Shown here: piece after piece, positions 30,139 through 34,080 of the stretch | Position numbering within the stretch: the first letter of the stretch is position 1 | How the letters are laid out: each line of letters starts with the position of its first letter | Assembly (NCBI GenBank): GCA_018645275.1 | Contig: JABGOW010000359.1 | Span: 1 to 34,080 of the forward strand | DNA: 34,080 nucleotides | Direction: 5' to 3' | Source of the DNA: Verrucomicrobiota bacterium | GTDB lineage: Bacteria; Verrucomicrobiota; Kiritimatiellia; UBA8416 | Program-made: the position numbers and the translations under genes | The notes under the pieces: generated by a model | What the model was told of the DNA's origin: nothing | What the model saw: the letters and a program-made list of their open reading frames with translations, nothing else | Databases searched by the model: none

Positions 30139-32768
30139 GGAAAACCCTAGCCCATCTTGCGTGCATCCTCCTCGGCATCTCGGTTTCACTACCCGTCGCC
30201 TCCGGTGACGTTATGGAGAGAACCCTGTCGACGCTGAAGGCAGCCAACGACCGCCTCTGCCGCTTCACGCTCCCAAACGGTATGGTCTGCCTTCTCAAGG
30301 AGGACCACACGGCACCTGTCGTTTCCGTTCAGATTTGGGTGGGCACCGGTTCTATCCATGAGGAGGAGTATCTCGGCGCAGGTCTCTCTCACGCCATTGA
30401 GCACATGATCTTCAAAGGCACCCCGACCCGCGCCCCGGGGGATATCACTCGAGAAATCAATGATGCCGGCGGGCGCATCAACGCGTACACGACACTGGAC
30501 CGCGTCGTGTTTCACACCGATTTGCCGTCTCGGCACTGGCGTGTCGGATTTGACGCCCTGGCGGACTCCGTCATGAATGCCAACTTCCCTGCCGAGGAAT
30601 GGGAGCAAGAACGCGACGTGATTCTCCGTGAATTCGCCATGGGAAAAGATGATCCCGGGCGAGTCATGAACAAGCTGCTCTGGCGGACCGCATTCCGAAA
30701 GCACCCATACCGCATGCCAGTGATCGGTTATGAGGACATCTTCAAGGCCATCACACAAGACGATCTCGTTGCGTTTTTCTCCCGTCACTATGTTTCCGAC
30801 AACATGTTCCTGGTCATCGTAGGCGATGTTGATGTGAATGCTGTCAAACCCGTTGTGGAGGCGACCTTCGCCCCTTTCATTCGGCGCCCTCGAGCCCCCT
30901 CGCTCTTGCCAGCGGAACCCCAGCAGATTGCACCACGCATCGTCCGCGAAACCGGAGCTTACAAAGTATCCCGCCTTAGCTGGGCTCACCACACTGTTTC
31001 TCTGGATCATCCCGATGCCGCCGCGCTCGACGTCCTTGCCAACATCGCGGGCCAGGGGCGCTCTTCCCGCTTGGTTAAATCGCTTGTTGAGGATCAGCGC
31101 CTCGCGCACCAGGTCAGCGTTTGGTCCTACACCCCGGGAGAGCCGGGATTGTTTGGCATCAGCGCCACGTTTGATCCAGAGAACGAAGCCGCGGTGCTGA
31201 GCGCGATCGAAGCAGAGGTGCGAGCGCTCCGCCATGAGCCCTTCACAGAGGCCGAGCTCCAGAAGGCAACACGAGCCGTTCTGACCGGAGAACTGTCCGC
31301 TCTCTCCACCATGAAAGGGCAGGCATCAAGCTACGGTTCCGGGCAGTTCTACGCCGGTGACCCCCGGTTTGGTGAGACGTACATACGACAGCTTCAGGCC
31401 ATCACACCAGAGGAGCTGCAACGCGTCGCCAACACCTACCTCAATGTCGATACCCGCAGCGTGGCCTTGCTGACACCTGAGGCAGAGATCAAGGGCCAGG
31501 AGCCCACGGAGCTTGATGCCGTCGGAAACAGCCCCTACCTCATCGAACTCGACAACGGTATCCGTTGTGTCGTGCGCGAGGATCACAGGCTGCCGTTTGT
31601 CTACCTCACGGTAGCTCTGCGGGCTGGACTTCTTTCTGAAAACGCGGCCAACGTCGGCATCACGGCCATGATGTCTGAGCTACTCCTCAGCGGGACTCGT
31701 TCTCACTCCCGCGAGGAAATCGCCCGAATGACAGAAACCCTCGGAAGCCGCCTTTCAGCCTATTCTGGAAACAACGGCTTTGGCCTTCGGGCGAAGTGTC
31801 TTGCGGGAGATCTGGAAACCGTCGCCGCACTACTCGCCGACTGCCTCCAGAACCCCGTATTTCCTGAAGACGAGATTGAAAAGCAGCGCACCCTTCAGCT
31901 GGCCGCGATTCTACGACAGGAAGAGAAACCCATGTTCCTCGCGCAGCGCAATCTGCGTGAGGCCATTTTCGCAGGACACCCTTACCGCTGGGATCGCCTG
32001 GGAACAAGGGACTCCGTGAAGCAGCTCGCACGCGAACAGCTCCAAGAGCACCACAGCAGACATCTTTTGACTGGAAATCTCGTTGTCTCCGTTTTCGGAG
32101 ATATCACAGGGCAAGAGGCTCGGGAGCTGACAAACCGCACGTTTGCTGCCATCCCTCTCGGCAACCTCACGGCAACTCCGAATGAAGGCGTCCAAGCAAC
32201 CCTGCCCACTCGGATTGAACAGGAGGAACCTCGACAGCAGGCCATCGTTCTGGCGGGCTTTCCTGCCGTCTCGCTGTTCGACCCGCGGCACGATGCGCTC
32301 AACGTACTGCAAACCGCCATGAGTGGGCTCTCTTCAGATTTGGCCATATCCGTTCGAGACAAACGTGGGCTGGCCTATTTCGTTGGAGCCTATCAGCACG
32401 CAGGGGTCGATCCCGGCCTATTCGGCATCTATGCCGGCACTCGGCGCGGGGCCGCAAAGGAGGTCGAGACCCTCTATCTTGAGGAGATCCAGCGCGTCAC
32501 GACCGAGGGACTCCGTGAAGAAGAGCTTGCGCGAGCCAAGAACCGCATCATTGCAGATCATGAAATGCAGCTTCAGAACAACATGAGTGTTGCGATGACC
32601 TGCGGTCTGAACGAACTGTATGGTCTGGGCTACGACTATGCATACAGCACCGCAGACCGAATCAACGCACTAACCATCGAAAGCGTGCGAACTGCTGCTG
32701 CAAGCGTGCTTCGGACGGACCGCATGGCTGTTTCGCTGCTGCTGCCAGAAGTCAAACAGGCCGAGTAG
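30135..32768 (+). CDS. M16-family zinc metallopeptidase, two-domain, exported
   Basis: The 877-residue protein has a signal peptide (about 1-23, ending PVASG) and two M16 halves. The first (about 45-470) has the inverted zinc motif His86-x2-Glu89-His90 (LSHAIEHMIFKGT), with a third ligand in EQERDVILREF (Glu166). The second half (about 490-870) lacks HxxEH but has the substrate-side RDKRGLAYFVGAYQ segment. The layout is that of PqqL/processing-peptidase-like proteins that degrade peptides in the periplasm. Translation is coupled to Minf_1886 by ATGA overlap, and the gene converges on a hemerythrin seven bases later. Confidence 0.93.
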   Translation: MRKTLAHLACILLGISVSLPVASGDVMERTLSTLKAANDRLCRFTLPNGMVCLLKEDHTAPVVSVQIWVGTGSIHEEEYLGAGLSHAIEHMIFKGTPTRAPGDITREINDAGGRINAYTTLDRVVFHTDLPSRHWRVGFDALADSVMNANFPAEEWEQERDVILREFAMGKDDPGRVMNKLLWRTAFRKHPYRMPVIGYEDIFKAITQDDLVAFFSRHYVSDNMFLVIVGDVDVNAVKPVVEATFAPFIRRPRAPSLLPAEPQQIAPRIVRETGAYKVSRLSWAHHTVSLDHPDAAALDVLANIAGQGRSSRLVKSLVEDQRLAHQVSVWSYTPGEPGLFGISATFDPENEAAVLSAIEAEVRALRHEPFTEAELQKATRAVLTGELSALSTMKGQASSYGSGQFYAGDPRFGETYIRQLQAITPEELQRVANTYLNVDTRSVALLTPEAEIKGQEPTELDAVGNSPYLIELDNGIRCVVREDHRLPFVYLTVALRAGLLSENAANVGITAMMSELLLSGTRSHSREEIARMTETLGSRLSAYSGNNGFGLRAKCLAGDLETVAALLADCLQNPVFPEDEIEKQRTLQLAAILRQEEKPMFLAQRNLREAIFAGHPYRWDRLGTRDSVKQLAREQLQEHHSRHLLTGNLVVSVFGDITGQEARELTNRTFAAIPLGNLTATPNEGVQATLPTRIEQEEPRQQAIVLAGFPAVSLFDPRHDALNVLQTAMSGLSSDLAISVRDKRGLAYFVGAYQHAGVDPGLFGIYAGTRRGAAKEVETLYLEEIQRVTTEGLREEELARAKNRIIADHEMQLQNNMSVAMTCGLNELYGLGYDYAYSTADRINALTIESVRTAAASVLRTDRMAVSLLLPEVKQAE

Positions 32769-32775
32769 GTGCCGC

Positions 32776-33183
32776 CTACAGCCGTTCCGCGAGGAACGCA
32801 CCAAGCTTGGTGTCGATTTCACGGATGTGTGTAATCAGCCAATTGCCAAGAAACGTGTCAACGGCCTCGGCAAGCTCCTCGGTCGGACCGTCTTCACGAA
32901 AATCCTGCACGAGACCGTCCAGCGTCTTGCGGAGCTCGTCGTGCTTGGCCCTGTGCGCTGCTTCGGCGGGATAGTGATGCTCCGCCATGCGCGCCTCTTC
33001 CGTGGCAAAGTGCTCCTCGGTGTATTCAACGAGAAAACCCAGGATCTTCGAAACCATTTCGGCGCCATGTCGCTCCGCAATCGCGTCGGCAACACTGTTG
33101 TAACGGGCGATCCACGTCCGATGCTGTTCGTCAATCTCATCAACACCAACCGACAGACTCTCATTCCATTCGAGTATTTTCAC
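32776..33183 (-). CDS. Bacteriohemerythrin (second copy)
   Basis: This is a di-iron oxygen-binding protein of 135 residues from GTG 33183. All ligands are present: His21 (DEQHRTW), His58 and Glu62 (EEHFATEEA), His77 and His81 (AHRAKH), His119 and Asp124 (ITHIREID). It opens with ILEWNESLSVGVDEID, the classic bacteriohemerythrin start that the copy at 12431 lacks. A strong GGGAGG site lies eight bases before the GTG. A TTG at 33216 would add 11 residues and has no such support. It is monocistronic and converges on the M16 gene. Confidence 0.93.
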   Translation of the reverse strand: MKILEWNESLSVGVDEIDEQHRTWIARYNSVADAIAERHGAEMVSKILGFLVEYTEEHFATEEARMAEHHYPAEAAHRAKHDELRKTLDGLVQDFREDGPTEELAEAVDTFLGNWLITHIREIDTKLGAFLAERL

Positions 33184-33332
33184 GTCACATTCCTCCCTGA
33201 CTACAGCAAACAACAAGACCCTAACGCTCTCTCGATAGAGGCGGGGTTGTATTTCAAGCTATCCATGACTCCGCCAAATCAATGTCATATCACACCGTCT
33301 TGTCAAGGTGTTTAGCACAGCACTCGTGGCGA

Positions 33333-33749
33333 CTACCGCACCAGAACGTAGGCCCAATCCACGAGCACAAGTAGCAACAGAAGGGAGAGCATCGCCCAGC
33401 GGGCTCGGGGTGAAACATCGACCAGACGAACTGCGGGGACTCGCCCGAAGACAACGGAGAAGGCATATACAGAATAGGCAAAGGCCGCCACAACTCCAAG
33501 AATGACGAATGGTTGTCGACAGAATGCCGCCCACAGTTCGCCAGAGCACAGCAGTTGTATCGCCCGGAATCCGCCGCACGCGGGGCAGGGAATGCCTGCT
33601 GCACCATTCAGCCAGCAGCGAGGCCTAAAGCCCTCCGGAAGAAAGACCATCCCGATGCTCAGGATCAAGAACATCGGAATAAAGAGAACCCCAACCGCAA
33701 GCTCGACATCGCGGTCTCTCTCTTCGGTCCGCTGGCGAACGATGCGCAT
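33333..33749 (-). CDS. DUF2752-like membrane protein
   Basis: The 138-residue protein has three hydrophobic helices (about 18-38, 76-96 and 117-135). The motif CPACGGFRAIQLLCSGELWAAFCRQP lies near residues 55-80 and matches the CPxCGxTRA signature of DUF2752. The function is unknown. Many members sit beside DUF4870-type genes, as here. The ATG at 33749 follows the upstream stop by five bases, so the pair is probably translated together. Confidence 0.8.
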   Translation of the reverse strand: MRIVRQRTEERDRDVELAVGVLFIPMFLILSIGMVFLPEGFRPRCWLNGAAGIPCPACGGFRAIQLLCSGELWAAFCRQPFVILGVVAAFAYSVYAFSVVFGRVPAVRLVDVSPRARWAMLSLLLLLVLVDWAYVLVR

Positions 33750-33754
33750 TCAGA

Positions 33755-34080
33755 TCAGGCGTTGGTTTTCGTAATGCCCTTGAACCACTCATCAGCGTAC
33801 TTCCCGATCACGGGAAGGGGCTTCATTTCGCCATTCACTGCATTGATAATGCCCAGGATTTCGACGACCAGGATGAAGACACCCAACGCCATTCCTGTGA
33901 TAACGCCAAGACAGAATACCGCCACCAGAACACTTGAGATCATGCCTCCGGCCATGCCGACAAGCCAGATCATGAGACACTGCTTCGCGTGGTAGAGGGA
34001 ATACGTATTGTTCCGCATAATGAGCGGAATCAAAAAGAAGGGCAGGCCGAGAAAACCAAGCACATAAGAGAGAATGGCGA
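33755..34080 (-). CDS. DUF4870-like membrane protein, 5' end beyond the window
   Basis: The frame is open to the right edge: AILSYVLGFLGLPFFLIPLI continues through the possible GTG at 34063, so the start lies outside. The visible part has hydrophobic helices at both ends of a YHAKQCLMIWLVG segment, then VVEILGIINAVNGEMKPLPVIGKY, the typical DUF4870/Tic20-like C-terminus. It is a small integral membrane protein of unknown role, coupled to the DUF2752 gene. Confidence 0.75.
   Translation of the reverse strand, partial: AILSYVLGFLGLPFFLIPLIMRNNTYSLYHAKQCLMIWLVGMAGGMISSVLVAVFCLGVITGMALGVFILVVEILGIINAVNGEMKPLPVIGKYADEWFKGITKTNA

Overview
The window is about 34 kb of compact bacterial chromosome with 33 protein-coding genes or gene parts, one gene remnant, and only a few non-coding stretches longer than 300 bases. 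The gene content suggests the PVC superphylum, perhaps Kiritimatiellota, Verrucomicrobiota or Lentisphaerota. The best clues are a Minf_1886-type (Planctomycete/Verrucomicrobia) protein, envelope machinery of a diderm cell (TatA, ExbB/ExbD, lipoprotein-like signals) and an archaeal-type phosphoglycerate mutase. The exact phylum is inference. No rRNA, tRNA, CRISPR array or complete insertion sequence was seen.

Layout. (1) 428-3137, minus: pdxJ-acpS-nnr, fused by stop/start overlaps (vitamin B6, acyl-carrier-protein activation, NAD(P)HX repair). A membrane-anchored TPR protein diverges from it at 3277. (2) 4104-5087, minus: rpoZ-smpB-tatA. Its likely promoter lies inside the groL terminator hairpin. 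(3) 5158-9175, minus: dnaK-groES-groEL, the two main chaperone systems in one cluster. (4) 9608-10825, plus: archaeal-type phosphoglycerate mutase. (5) 10910-12073, minus: an Rh-type ammonium channel with a clear sigma-70-like promoter, next to an inverted pair of REP-like palindromes and a bacteriohemerythrin.

(6) 12891-18191, minus: the most interesting block. It is a tightly coupled operon of ExbB-like and ExbD-like proteins, a 789-residue TPR protein and a VWA protein. The VWA protein's N-terminal membrane helix carries the Ser-x3-His signature of TonB. This suggests a proton-motive-force-driven complex in which a VWA domain replaces the usual TonB C-terminal domain. (7) 18353-21325, minus: FmdB-type zinc ribbon, an exported protein that looks like a degenerate gluzincin peptidase, and argH. 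(8) 21414-24762, minus: psd-pssA (phosphatidylethanolamine synthesis), family-4 uracil-DNA glycosylase and a glycerophosphodiesterase. (9) 24897-25632, minus: tag (3-methyladenine glycosylase) abutting a 5'-truncated TfoX remnant.

(10) 25633-26095: non-coding, with two large interrupted palindromes. (11) 26096-33183: a membrane-anchored endonuclease/phosphatase-fold protein, a DUF3820 protein, an unknown Cys-pair protein, a NahK-like sugar kinase, a HIT hydrolase, the Minf_1886 protein overlapping a two-domain M16 peptidase, and a second bacteriohemerythrin. (12) 33333-34080, minus: a DUF2752-like and a DUF4870-like membrane protein, the latter cut by the window edge.

All family names come from reading motifs by eye. 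No database search or structure prediction was run.
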